NCBI GenBank assembly: GCA_036365455.1
Contig: JAWQUS010000004.1
Coordinates: 3,231,501-3,295,500 of the forward strand
DNA: 64,000 bases
Direction: 5' to 3'
Source: Macrosoma leucophasiata
Taxonomy: Eukaryota > Arthropoda > Insecta > Lepidoptera > Hedylidae
Shown: piece by piece, positions 1-8,048 of the stretch
How the letters are laid out: each line of letters starts with the position of its first letter
How positions within the stretch are numbered: position 1 is the stretch's first letter
The notes under the pieces: model-generated
What the model saw: the letters and a program-made list of their open reading frames with translations, nothing else
The model's database searches: none
Told to the model about the DNA's origin: nothing
Translations under genes and position numbers: made by a program

Positions 1-119
1 TTCGAGCAGAAGCGAAGCAGCTGGTTGTTGAGGATTAGAGCATAAACTTAACTGTTCTTCTGACGGAGTTCATGTTACTTGGCCTTACTATGGCGGCGAG
101 TTAGAATGAGAAAAGTAAT

Positions 120-390
120 TGCCTCAGTAGCCTAGTGGTAGCAGGCCACTACTACTACGCTGGGTTCCTGGGTTCGATTGCCAGGTCGGGGGTTGTCAGA
201 AATAACGGTGTTAATTCCTTTATCTCAGGTTCTGTTGAGATTTTTCCATTTTCTGTAAGTTTCCCAACTACCGCGGAGTTTGGTAACCTGCTCGGTGATG
301 TCAATAGGATCGCCACCTGTTGGCCACATAGGCTAAAATGTAGCCAGCGAATCGTGCGTTTGCATGTATGCTTGAATGCATTCATTTTAT
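120..390 (+). mobile_element. CTCGG SINE (tRNA-headed), copy truncated at 3' end
   Basis: Family description: the head looks like a tRNA gene, with an A box reading TAGCCTAGTGGTAGCAGG and a B box reading GGTTCGATTCCC about 35 bases later, so it was probably transcribed by RNA polymerase III. The body is about 250 bp without an open frame and normally ends CCCCTTCGGGGATTACAGGCG followed by GAAGTTACGTT. This copy has a slightly altered B box and stops at about 390, before the CCCCTTCGGGG tail, where a minisatellite takes over. Confidence 0.75.
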
Positions 391-394
391 TGGT

Positions 395-545
395 TTTGAC
401 GCAGAACGTCACTTTCGCAAAACGTCCACTCGAATAAAATGGTCACTTTCCCAGAAAGTCATTTTCGCAAAAGGTAATTTTCTCAGAAAGTCATTTTCGC
501 AAAATGTCACTTTCGCAGAATGTCATTCACGAAATCATTTTTTCT
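395..545. repeat. degenerate minisatellite, 16-18 bp unit
   Basis: About eight imperfect units of the form GTCACTTTCGCAAAAC follow one another with changes at two to five positions per unit. There are no unique spacers between units and the host is eukaryotic, so this is a minisatellite. Confidence 0.65.
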
Positions 546-944
546 GTGTTATTAAGTAGGGTCAGAGATATTCAGTTCTTTCTACTTCCTGAAAAAGCGC
601 AAAAACGCATATACGCGGTTTTTACAAAGTGTAAATAAAAAAATTAATAAAATGAAAATAATAATAATAAATTTATAATTTTTTTTCCCCTACGGGGATT
701 ACAGGCGCGAATTTATGTTTCAAAAAATCTGATCTCTAAAAGTTGTGAACGGATTTTGTTCCTGTTTAAAATGTTAGAAAGAGGGTTTTCTGAGGAAGGT
801 TTATAATTTATCAATATTGTACTTATATTTACCGAGATATCTCGGTTTTTGTCAAAGCAGTCGGGCGCGTCCTCACAATATAATAAATCCCACACTTGCG
901 AAGCCAGCGCGGGTCGCTGGTATCAATTATGATCTTGTTTTCAG
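546..944. other. gene-free stretch; intron of the + strand gene
   Basis: AT-rich sequence with a short TAA/AAT run near 655-675. A 25-bp scrap of the CTCGG SINE tail (CCCCTACGGGGATTACAGGC) sits at 688-712. Nothing else is recognised. If the exon at 945 is real this is the end of the preceding intron. Confidence 0.4.
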
Positions 945-1061
945 TTTCTGAACAGATACAAGCATTTCCGCGGTAAAGAACATATAGATGAGCTACTTCA
1001 AGAGAGCAGAGAAGCTTTGAGGCAAACTAATGAATTTCTCGAGAAATGGCGGTTAAGAAAG
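945..1061 (+). CDS. internal exon of an unrecognised host gene (39 codons)
   Basis: The sequence shows a pyrimidine-rich acceptor ending TTTTCAG at 938-944, then 117 bases open in one frame, then a GT donor (GTATTC) from 1062. The translation begins FLNRYKHFRGK, continues with a charged stretch that looks strongly helical (ELLQESREALRQ), and ends EKWRLRK. The other two frames are not protein-like. Both ends are in phase 0, as they are for the two exons that follow at 2473-2577 and 4031-4243; shared phase on three exons in a row is the main reason to accept them as one gene. I do not recognise the protein family. The charged helix could be a cytoplasmic linker or a coiled-coil segment, but no catalytic motif is visible. 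The donor is weaker than consensus, so the exon end is less certain than its start. Confidence 0.6.
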
Positions 1062-1104
1062 GTATTCAACAAATTATGATATAAATTTTTCTATCGGTAA
1101 AGCT

Positions 1105-1262
1105 CCAAAGGTAGAAATTAAAGAAAAAATGGAAAGAAAATTTTGACTTCGGGCAGGAAACTAATCTGTGACCTAAGGATAACCAGTCCAGTCAATGTTT
1201 TATTCCTTCCATTTTTTATTTAATTTCTAAATTCACTCGCATGTGTTATTGTGAAAAATAAA
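1105..1262. mobile_element. foldback repeat with tRNA-like arm, damaged copy
   Basis: Carries the GGAAAGAAAA...TTTGACTTCGGGCAGGA...GATAACCAGTCCAG arm seen again at 62221-62290, then a reversed flank ending TTCACTCGCATGTGTTATTG. The second tRNA-like arm is missing, so this is a collapsed version of the palindromic copy at 62175-62400. It lies in an intron of the + strand gene. Confidence 0.5.
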
Positions 1263-1329
1263 ACATAACTTCATAGGTAAAGTTCGAAAGTATTCAGCTC
1301 TTTTCAATAATGTGCCAGTTTAGTCTGTT

Positions 1330-1620
1330 TACTGTGTAGAGGTCCGGTGTAGGGATTCGACGTAGGCAGCTACGTAGACGTAGGCACCGCATTACCTATC
1401 TGTCACCAAATGGTAGTGTTCAGCTGTATCGTGTTCCGGTTAGATGGTAATGAATGGCTCCGTAATAACTATTAAAGACATAAGAACTAAATTTTCAGGG
1501 GTGGCAACGCATCTACATTTTGACCTCTGGGTTTTGTATAGATGTCTATAGGCTGCAGTCATCACTTAACATCCATGTGAACTTCATGCTTGTTTGCCAG
1601 TTTTGTTACGTAAAAAAACT
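1330..1620 (+). mobile_element. ACTGG element, subfamily B, diverged
   Basis: Matches the element from its GGCGTAGGCACCACCGC region to GTTTGCCA and a short A run. Subfamily B is marked by GGTTAGATGGTAATG, CCGTAATAACTAT and GGGGTGGCAACGCATC in place of the A-type GGTCAGGTGG, CTGTAATTTCCGG and AGGAGTGGTAACGC. The 5' end is scrambled. Confidence 0.7.
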
Positions 1621-1684
1621 GCGTAAAATTACGGAGTCGTAGGTATATTAATAACATAACAACTGACTGAAACACGATAGCGCT

Positions 1685-1868
1685 ATCGACAGAGTTAGAA
1701 TAGAATAGAAAACTAGAATAGAAAAACTTTATTTGTAACAACAACAATAACATATAAAAAAAAAAAACTAAAACTAAGAACACAAAATCAAGGTTGTTAC
1801 AAAATTCAGCATAAAACCGATCTTACGAGCGGCGCTGGTCTTCCATTGGGGCCGGTTTTGTGAATTAA
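1685..1868 (-). mobile_element. LINE 3' end, 5'-truncated
   Basis: On the - strand the sequence ends in AATAAAGTTTTTCTATTC followed by TTCTATTC-type repeats, the simple-repeat tail of a non-LTR retrotransposon. Upstream it reads GGAAGACCAGCGCCG, also found near 13110. No reverse transcriptase coding remains. Confidence 0.5.
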
Positions 1869-2215
1869 AGGACCTAAATTACGTCAGCAAAGCGTCTGTC
1901 GTATAACTTAAATTTATACCTATTCAAATAATAACAATACTCATTTAAAAGAAAAAAAAAAAAACATAGGTACATACTTATTCTATTATTTATATACTAT
2001 CTTTCATCCTAATAATTACAGATTTTAGTGAGATATGATATAACAGAGTTAGTGTTCAGTTAGCCCATTAGCGGCAATATAAGCGTAAGTATGTCAACGC
2101 GTTTTATATTATTTAACCCCTTTAGGGTCCTTGTGTGTTTCCAAAGAGGCATAATTTTTTGGTTACACACAACAAACTACTCGCTCATGCAAACAGGCAA
2201 CTCTGTTTTATTTTT
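1869..2215. other. gene-free intronic stretch
   Basis: AT-rich, with an A-run at about 1950-1964. No exon, tRNA or known repeat is seen. Confidence 0.4.
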
Positions 2216-2365
2216 GACGTGACAACGTCTTAAATTAGGTTGCGGCTCGGAGTCACTCATGGAAAAGTGTAACGCCCGGTAACGTAACGATGAGTCACCG
2301 AACGAGAGAGAGGCCTGCCGGACCGGCGAATGCCTTTCTACCGAGAAAAAGACGTTGTCACGTAA
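2216..2365. mobile_element. MITE with GACGTGACAACGTCT terminal repeats
   Basis: Left end GACGTGACAACGTCT (2216-2230) and right end AGACGTTGTCACGT (2350-2363) are inverted copies. The 120-bp interior is GC-richer than its surroundings and has no open frame. The parent DNA transposon is unknown. It lies about 110 bp upstream of the exon at 2473. Confidence 0.65.
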
Positions 2366-2472
2366 AATCTTCGCCCGTAAAACCGGCTTTACAGGCAACC
2401 AGTTTTTTTTGTTTTGTTTGAGCGTATTTTTTTTTTTCAGTAACTACATTTTCATATATCATATTTTTCTAG

Positions 2473-2577
2473 ATAAACTGGCAGTCACCAAGCGACTACT
2501 CGTACCTAGACGAAGAGCCTCAACAGATCAAACCTTACAAGTTGGAGGTGCCAATCTTGCACATGGCAATTATTGAT
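2473..2577 (+). CDS. internal exon of the same + strand gene (35 codons)
   Basis: A pyrimidine-rich tract ending TTTTTCTAG at 2464-2472 precedes the exon, and a GTGAGA donor follows at 2578. The 105 bases encode a segment beginning INWQSPSDYSYLDEEP and ending LHMAIID, phase 0 at both ends. A second frame is also open but gives a low-complexity, arginine-rich peptide, so the first is preferred. An alternative acceptor (TTTTTTCAG, near 2440) would add a stop codon in this frame. The DYSYLDEEP stretch is acidic and may be exposed. The family is not recognised. Intermediate exons between 1061 and 2473 cannot be excluded. Confidence 0.55.
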
Positions 2578-2739
2578 GTGAGAATTCGTTTTTGAAACTG
2601 TTTTTCGTAATTTAAATACCTTATTTGCGAAGGCATAGGGACTTGACGACCCCATTGCCTTCTCGTGGAGAAGAATTCTTCCGCTAGTGCAGTTAACAAC
2701 CGGACAATGTCGGCCAAACAACTGCAATTGCCAAACCGC

Positions 2740-2850
2740 CGGCCAAGCGATGCTTCCATTTCGACGCGCAACACTTTTGTGGGCCTTAGGGGAAGGCTTT
2801 GTCCATCATTGGACGTCTCTCGGCTGAAGTGATGATGAATTTTACGAATA
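2740..2850 (+). mobile_element. LINE 3' UTR remnant
   Basis: Contains GGCTTTGTCCATCATTGGACGTC followed by CGGCTGAAGTGATGATGA, the end typical of insect Jockey-like LINE tails (GGCC...TGTCCAGCAGTGGACGTC...GATGATGA). Only the last 100 bp or so is recognisable. Confidence 0.45.
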
Positions 2851-2876
2851 TAAATATTTCCAGACACGGAATTTTC

Positions 2877-3158
2877 ACTGGTGGTAGAGCTCCAGTGACG
2901 GAGCTCGCGGGCGTAGGCACCACCGCATTGCCTTATATACTTGCCGCTAAATGGTAGTGTTCAGCACTATCGTGTTCCGGTCAGGTGGTGTATGACCCTA
3001 TAATTTCCGGCACAGAGGCATAACACCTTAGGCCTTAGGAGTGGTAACGCATCTCCATTTTGACCTTGGTCTTTGTGTGGGTGTCTATAGGCTGCAGTCA
3101 TCACCTAACATCAATGTGAACTGCATGCTTGTTTGCCACTACAATTACATAAAAAAAA
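2877..3158 (+). mobile_element. ACTGG element, subfamily A, full length
   Basis: Family description: this is the window's commonest repeat. It starts with ACTGGTGGTAGAGCTCCAG, carries a constant block GTGTTCCGGTCAGGTGGTAA, and ends TGCTTGTTTGCCAC...ACATAAAAAAAA. Most intact copies share the same 5' base and a 3' A-run of variable length, as expected of a SINE or a short non-autonomous LINE derivative moved by target-primed reverse transcription. No open frame. From memory it resembles lepidopteran BMC1/Zenon 3' ends and Metulj SINEs. This copy has about 5% changes and lies in the intron before the last exon of the + strand gene. Confidence 0.8.
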
Positions 3159-3304
3159 GGACACCGTGGGTAGTTTATTGACTTCTCCGTCAATATTACC
3201 AATCTTCGAGTGTGGCACTGGCGTCTTACCTACTGAAAATGGAATAATCCCAATAGTAAATAAAACTTTCTATAAGAATTACTTGTTACTACGGAACCCG
3301 CACT

Positions 3305-3870
3305 TGGCCACTTTTTAGGGTTCCGTACTTTAAAAGGAAAAAAGAAACCCTTATAGGATCACTCGTGCGTCTGTCTGTCTGTCTGTCTGTCCGTCTGTCA
3401 CAGCCAATTTGCTCCGAAACTACTCAACCGATTGAGTTGAAATTTGATGAATATATGTAAATTGGTGACCCAAAGACGAACACGTCAAGCAAAATAATAA
3501 ATTTTAAACAGGGGGGCCACTTTCGGGGGAACAATCAGAAAATTAAAACGAAAATTGACCATTTCCCCCGCCCCTATCTCCAAAACAACTGAACTTAAAA
3601 TTTTGAAAAAAAAGTGGAAAATAGTTCTTTGCCTATACTGGAAAACCTATAAGAAGTTTGAGTATTCAAATTAAATCGAAAATTCTTAATAATATTACCC
3701 GGTATAATATAAACTGATAATATGAATTGTTAATAATATAAACAATATATCCCGGTACCACCGTAACCGCTATGTCCCTGCATTTTAAATCTGTAATATT
3801 TTCGAAAATATTTATTTAAATTACGGAACCCTCACCACGCGAGTCGAACTCGCACTTGTCCGGTTTTTTT
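3305..3870 (-). mobile_element. GGGTTCCGTA repeat, complete
   Basis: Bounded by AGGGTTCCGTAC on one side and TTACGGAACCCTC...GCGAGTCGAACTCGCACTTGTCCGG on the other, so the termini are inverted. The interior has a GTCT run (3369-3400) and no open frame. The class is not known to me; similar repeats are widespread in Lepidoptera. Other copies here are at 10745, 22088, 48547 and 51342. Confidence 0.6.
3369..3402. repeat. GTCT microsatellite
   Basis: Eight GTCT units with one substitution, part of the surrounding GGGTTCCGTA repeat. Other copies of that family carry the same run, on the opposite strand at 22656-22680. Confidence 0.8.
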
Positions 3871-4030
3871 CTTTTCCTCACATCACTTATCTAATTTCTA
3901 AAAACTAATGGCTGACGCAGTTGATTAAATTTAATCACTATTGGTCTCTTTTGATCCTAACAACAGGCAATATCTGCACCAGACTTCGATTTTCCTTTTA
4001 TATCAGCAAAGTTTTTTATTCTTTATCAAG

Positions 4031-4243
4031 ACTTTAGGCACAACAAGAAGCAAGCCAGAGACAGGTGATGCAGGTGATACAATCAACATCACCGACTCCA
4101 CTCTGCTCTCAGTGACGTCACTACTCGATGAAGAATCGATACACGAGTCCGGCGACGAGAGAATCGAGTCGAGAAACGATTGTGCAAATCGATACTTGTG
4201 GGATGTGGTCGAGGAGGATGGGAATTTGGGATCGATTTTGTGA
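4031..4243 (+). CDS. last coding exon of the + strand gene (70 codons and stop)
   Basis: The tract TTTTTTATTCTTTATCAAG ends at 4030 and puts the next exon in phase 0, matching the exon ending at 2577. From 4031 the frame is open for 70 codons to TGA at 4241-4243. The peptide contains TINITDSTLLSVTSLLDEES and ends in the acidic WDVVEEDGNLGSIL. It is rich in Asp, Glu and Ser, with no membrane segment, so it is likely a soluble or cytoplasmic tail. The base composition is clearly GC-richer than the intron before it and the sequence after it. Alternative acceptors exist at 4006 and 4037, giving different first residues. The family is not recognised. No AATAAA signal is seen before the ACTGG element at 4335, which probably interrupts or follows the 3' UTR. 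Confidence 0.6.
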   Translation, partial: TLGTTRSKPETGDAGDTINITDSTLLSVTSLLDEESIHESGDERIESRNDCANRYLWDVVEEDGNLGSIL

Positions 4244-4334
4244 ACGTATCAATGTGTGATGTGATTTGATGAATTGTGTTGAGTAAATTTTTTGTTGTTT
4301 TGAAAGGTTTTTTTTGTTGGTAATGAATATGGGA

Positions 4335-4604
4335 AAGCATGCAGTTCACATCGATTTTAAGTGATGACTGCCTATAGACACCTACACAAAGACCAGCGAT
4401 CAAATTGCAGATGCGTTGCCACCCCTGAGACCTAATTTGTTTTGTCTCTGTGAAATTTATTACGGGGCCATACAAGTTTACGTTACGTTTCTGAACATTA
4501 CCATTTGACGGCAGATAGATTAGGTCATTTCCTAATCTATCTGCCGTCAAATGGTGGTATCCACCCCCTCGAGCTTCTATGCTGGAACTCTACTCTACCA
4601 GTAA
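4335..4604 (-). mobile_element. ACTGG element, subfamily B
   Basis: Runs from GCATGCAGTTCACATC to CTCTACCAGT. It lacks the 3' A-run and contains a local inverted duplication at 4500-4555. It begins about 90 bp beyond the stop codon of the + strand gene. Confidence 0.75.
4500..4555. repeat. perfect 25-bp inverted repeat
   Basis: Arms at 4500-4524 and 4531-4555 are exact reverse complements around a 6-base loop TCATTT. Both arms are the CCGTCAAATGGT...CCTAATC portion of the ACTGG element, so a piece of the element has been copied back on itself. Confidence 0.85.
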
Positions 4605-4614
4605 AAAAATTACC

Positions 4615-4710
4615 TACCTAATATACTTGCCGCGAAACGCTAGTGTTCAGCACTATCGTGTTCCGGTCAGGTGGTAATGTACGGCAGTGTAATTTCCGGC
4701 ACTGAGGCAT
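4615..4710 (+). mobile_element. ACTGG element, subfamily A, internal fragment
   Basis: Covers ACTTGCCGC to CACTGAGGCATAACA only, and joins the LINE tail at about 4711 without an A-run. Confidence 0.65.
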
Positions 4711-5361
4711 AACATTCATTCGATCCCAGCTTAACTGGCTTCCCATCCCGCAGAGAAGGTCCGCAAGGATGCTCTGTTTACTTTATTCTATTATCAATGA
4801 TCCTTGTTCTCCTACTTATCTAAAATGTAATTTCAACTTTCTGGGCGATTCTCTCAACTATTGTCTCCGTTCATCGGAAAATTTAATTCTTCATATACCT
4901 TCTCACCAGTCCGGCTTCATGGCCAATTCTTTCACTGTTTTTATCCATTAAACTCTGGAACACGCTGCCCGTTGACATTCGCAAATCTCCAAGTAAATTC
5001 ACTTTCAAGAGGAAATTGCGGCCACACTTTTTGAATTTGTCGTCTTAACTTCTATTGTAATGAATCAGTATCCTTTCGTCGCTTATTTATTTTATGCAGG
5101 TATAGTAATTAAATAACATATATATTTATATATATTATACGTGCATATATATATATATATTATTTCTATGTAATGTACGATATTTTATTTTTTTTGTAAA
5201 CGATAAATTATGTACTACATTTTGTATTTAAGAATAACCATTTGCACCTTCCACAACGCTGTTCTTCTATCCAAAGGTTGGCTGTCAGAGAATGCCTTGT
5301 GGCATTAAGCCCGCCTAATGTACTGAGTGCATTAAAGTGTAAATAAATAAATAAATAAATA
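4711..5361 (+). mobile_element. LINE 3' end with C-terminal reverse transcriptase remnant
   Basis: Frames shift, but the C-terminal reverse transcriptase signature survives: a QLNWLPI-like segment near 4727, an open stretch from 4769 with LLYSIINDPCSPTYLK, then LPVDIRKSPSKFTFKR in another frame near 4965. The 3' UTR contains a TATA run and ends in TAAA repeats at 5340-5361. The LWNTLPVDIR type of ending is found in CR1/Jockey-group LINEs. It cannot make protein. A related piece lies at 30545. Confidence 0.65.
5110..5162. repeat. AT microsatellite
   Basis: Alternating TA/AT tracts inside the LINE 3' UTR, broken by ACGTGC at about 5140. Confidence 0.75.
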
Positions 5362-5384
5362 ACACCCGTTTCAGTCCATAACGT

Positions 5385-5775
5385 CAAATTCCCAAAATGT
5401 CAGCGGTTTCGTAATGTCAAGTTCCCGAAATTCCAAATTCTCAAAATGTCTTTACTGGTGGTAGAGTTCCAGTGACGGAGCTCGCGGGCGTAGGCACCAC
5501 CGCATTACCTAATATACTTGCCGCTAAATGGTAGTGTTCAGCACTATCGTGTTCCGGTCAGGTGGTAATGTACGGCCCTGTAATTTCAGGCACAGAGGCA
5601 TATCACCTAATGCCTCAGGAGTGGCAGCGCATCTGCATTTTGACCTCTGGTCATTGTGTGGGTGTCTATAGGCTACAGTCATCACTTAACATCAATGTGA
5701 ACTGCATGCTTGTTTGCCACTTATATTACATAAAAAAAAAAAAATGTCAAGTTACCATAATGTCAAGTTCTTTTT
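5385..5775. repeat. minisatellite split by an ACTGG insertion
   Basis: Units of about 16 bases of the form AATGTCAAGTTCCCGA occur at 5385-5453 and resume at 5741-5775. The octamer AAAATGTC stands on both sides of the inserted element and is the probable target duplication. Confidence 0.6.
5454..5744 (+). mobile_element. ACTGG element, subfamily A, full length
   Basis: Complete from ACTGGTGGTAGAGTTCC to a 13-base A-run. It interrupts the surrounding minisatellite, so it is younger than that array. Confidence 0.85.
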
Positions 5776-5805
5776 GTTTTAAATTCATTCGTAAATCTGT
5801 AATCC

Positions 5806-5928
5806 TACACCTTAGGCCTCAGAAGTGGCAGTGCATCTGCATTTTGACCTTGGTCTTTGTGTTTGTGTTTGTAGGCTGCAATGTGAACTGCCTGCCTGAC
5901 TGCCACTTACATAACATTAAAAAATATA
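5806..5928 (+). mobile_element. ACTGG element, 3' half, shortened
   Basis: Starts at CACCTTAGGCCTCAG and ends ATAACATTAAAAAA. The block between GTAGGCTGCA and ATGTGAACTG has lost about 20 bases found in other copies. Confidence 0.7.
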
Positions 5929-6106
5929 TGAAACTTCCTAAAGAGACATAAGACCAAGCAATGAGAAGAGATTTATACCAATATTAATCCATCAAAGGAC
6001 CCTTCACACTACGTCGTGTCAAACGCGCTAAAAGCCCCTCAATCCGCAAGTTATTAATTTGAGATACACATCAGCTATAGAATGGTTTGCGGCAATTTAT
6101 CTATGT

Positions 6107-6312
6107 GGGTAGGCAGAGCTAAATGCATGCATTCAAGCATTCATGCAAACACCCACGATTCTCCGGTTACGTTTTTGGCCCATGTAACAGGTGGCGAGCC
6201 TGTTGATATCTCCGGCCACATTACCAAACTTCGAGGTACTGGGAAATTTCCAGAAAATGGAAAAATCCCAATTAAACCAGAAATAAAGGACTTTACACCA
6301 TTTTCTCTGATA
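6107..6312 (-). mobile_element. CTCGG SINE, head and tail missing
   Basis: Read on the - strand it covers the TTATCTCTG-to-GCATGCATTTA body. The tRNA-like head is absent and the AT-rich sequence beyond 6312 belongs to another repeat. Long open frames here are chance products of the SINE body. Confidence 0.7.
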
Positions 6313-6475
6313 GGCTACTTTTATCTCCATACATACATACTTACCTACATACAAATAAATAGAATTTGAGTGTCTTCGATTTTGACGGGACTTCACTGGC
6401 AGATAGCTGATGTGATAAGGAGTAACTTAGGCTACTTTTATCTCCATACATCCATACATACATACTTACCTGCAT
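6313..6475 (+). repeat. tandem repeat flanking the hAT-like element
   Basis: A unit of about 117 bp (TAGGCTACTTTTATCTCCATACATAC...AAGGAGTAACT) begins at 6311, repeats from 6428, and is broken at 6475 by the hAT-like insertion. The second unit resumes at 8049 with ACCTACATACAAATAAATAG. The unit itself resembles the CTAGT-type repeat at 54630-54810. Confidence 0.6.
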
Positions 6476-6572
6476 CAGGGCCGTCTTTCACCTATTAGAG
6501 GCCCTGAGCACATTAGGATAATGGGGCCCCCATGACCATAATATACTCCTCACACAATTTTGTTATACAATA

Positions 6573-6812
6573 TACAATGCGAATGTGGATGGTTGCAGAG
6601 GCCCAGGAAGACCAAGACTGACCTACCATGACCAAATAGGTCGAGTTCTGTCTGATGGTGGGGTCAAAAGTCTTAGGAATCGGCGTGCATGTATGAAGAG
6701 AATGATGAAGGTAGACGAGGCACGAGAGGTTTGTCAGAACCGGGATATCTGGCGCTCTACACTCTCTGCCTACCCCGTTAGGGACCTGGCGTGAAGATAC
6801 ATACATACAATT
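6573..6812 (+). mobile_element. RTE-like LINE 3' end
   Basis: Encodes the last 70 residues of the reverse transcriptase protein (VDGCRGPGRPRLTYHDQIG...WRSTLSAYPVRDLA), ends with TGA and then ATACATAC repeats. It differs from the longer copy at 39734-40200 at only about three of 230 positions. The protein ending and the short tandem tail are like RTE/BovB-type LINEs; the clade is an inference. Confidence 0.75.
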
Positions 6813-6913
6813 TTGTTACAATAAACAAAGATCAAACTTAAGCAAAGTTTGAGCTTTAGTTTTATTTCTCTATAGGTAACAGATACCATGATGAATAATG
6901 TAAATTAACACAT

Positions 6914-7404
6914 AGCCTGGGTTGCACCACGACTAGTTAAAGTTATTGTAACATTTCACATCTTTGTTTTATATTATTTCGCATTAACACATGCTTGTGA
7001 AATATATTTTTATTTTTTAAGGAAAAATGGAAAGAAAAATTTGACTTCAGGCGAGACTCGAACTCGCGACCTACTGGGAATCTAGTCTAGCCGCTCTTCC
7101 AATTGAGCTACTGAAGCCCTGCTCAATTTGTCAAATCTTTCCTTCACATCTATTGCATTGCTTTATGGTAGCAGCAGCGCCATCTATTACCAACTATGCT
7201 AGTTAGGCAACCGATATAATAGACTTTTCAGTTTATTGAATATCGTAAAGAAGTCGCTTTTACCCTTAATAATTGTTTTATATTATTTCGCATTAACACA
7301 TGCTTCAAGAAAACTTTGCTTACAGAAATCTGTTAAAGTTAGAGAGGGATGTGAAATGTTACAATAACTTTGACTTTAACAAAAGACGTGGTGCAACCCG
7401 GGCT
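6914..7404. mobile_element. MITE with AGCC(T/C)GGGTTGCACCACG ends, interrupted
   Basis: Left arm 6914-6962 reads AGCCTGGGTTGCACCACG and continues TTATTGTAACATTTCACATC; the right arm 7330-7404 is its reverse complement with few changes. A tRNA-like 306-bp unit with direct repeats lies between the arms, so the MITE is the older element. Confidence 0.65.
6963..7303 (-). mobile_element. tRNA-like 306-bp repeat with 33-bp direct repeats
   Basis: The sequence TTGTTTTATATTATTTCGCA (first 20 of 33 bases) occurs at 6965 and again 306 bp later. Between them, on the - strand, 7043-7117 folds as a tRNA: acceptor ACTTCAG/CTGAAGT, D arm GCTC...GAGC, T arm GCGAG-TTCGAGT-CTCGC. The anticodon loop has nine bases rather than seven and no clear anticodon, so it is tRNA-derived rather than a working tRNA gene. 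The tRNA-like part lies in the 3' half of the unit, unlike an ordinary SINE. Confidence 0.65.
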
Positions 7405-7434
7405 TAGTAACTTGCATCTACGATTAGTCTTTAC

Positions 7435-7701
7435 ACATCTAGGTATATATATAAAAATGCAACCCGTTTTCCTTGGTCACGGCATCACGCGTGAATAGCT
7501 GGACCGATTTGGCTAATATTGATTTTGAATGATTTTTGGAAGTCCAGGGAATGTTTAAAAGGTAAGAAAAGATGAATAAATTGAAAGGAAATAGTAAAAA
7601 CCACCATTTCATTTTCCCATACAAATAGTCCGTATCTATCAAACCTTTGACACATGTCATATTTTCATTCTGAGGCAATACGAAGTTTGCCGGGTCAGCT
7701 A
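7435..7701 (+). mobile_element. Helitron-like non-autonomous element
   Basis: Starts near TATATATATAAAAATG, carries CTGGACCGATTTGGCTAAT and ends GCAATACGAAGTTTGCCGGGTCAGCTAA followed by T. A CTRR end before T, with a small hairpin (GCAATACGAAGTTTGC) just upstream, fits Helitrons. Related copies: 10185, 19089 and 37181. Confidence 0.6.
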
Positions 7702-8048
7702 ATACATAATATATATGCTGATTGAAGAGGTACTATCCTTCTAGATTCTAATCAAGCAAAATCGTTAATCACATCTCAAACTCTGTATTTTCGAGCATAT
7801 CACATTTTATCGACGCTAATGTCGATACAAACTGATAAATTTCACCCGAGTCATTATACTTCTTAATTCATTTTTAAGTGTTTTTAATTTGGAGATGGGC
7901 GAGTTATTTTTTTTTTTAATTTTCGGGCGAAAGTAGAGTAGCTTTTTAGTCATATGTTATTTGTGGTTTTGTAATCGAGTAGGGGGCCCCGATCGATTGC
8001 GGGGCCCTGGGCACGTGCCCATAGTGCCTAGTGGAGAAGAGGGGCCTG

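Larger units (their letters stand above)
6476..8048. mobile_element. hAT-like non-autonomous DNA transposon carrying later insertions
   Basis: Left end CAGGGCCGTC and right end (reversed) CAGGCCCCTC match at 8 of 10 positions. They are flanked by an 8-bp duplication, ACCTGCAT at 6468-6475 and ACCTACAT at 8049-8056, differing by one base. The 8-bp length and CAGG(G/C)CC ends fit hAT elements. The sequence across the empty site can be read from the neighbouring tandem unit at 6345, which has ACCTACAT uninterrupted. No transposase frame is left. It contains an RTE-like LINE tail (6573-6812), a MITE (6914-7404) itself split by a tRNA-like unit, and a Helitron-like element (7435-7701). Subtracting these leaves roughly 570 bp. 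Confidence 0.6.

Noticed and set aside
395..545. CRISPR-like short repeats
   Set aside because: Units are contiguous and degenerate with no unique spacers, and the window is clearly from an animal nuclear genome.
2355..2576. 73-codon frame overlapping the exon at 2473
   Set aside because: It starts in a MITE, crosses a poly-T tract and gives an arginine-rich low-complexity product. The other frame, bounded by splice sites, is preferred.
6082..6396. Open frames on both strands
   Set aside because: Both are readings of the CTCGG SINE body; the same peptides appear wherever the SINE is well preserved (35298, 63126, 63250).
7043..7117. Functional tRNA gene on the - strand
   Set aside because: The cloverleaf is good, but the anticodon loop has nine bases, no clear anticodon is present, and the block is part of a dispersed repeat with several copies.
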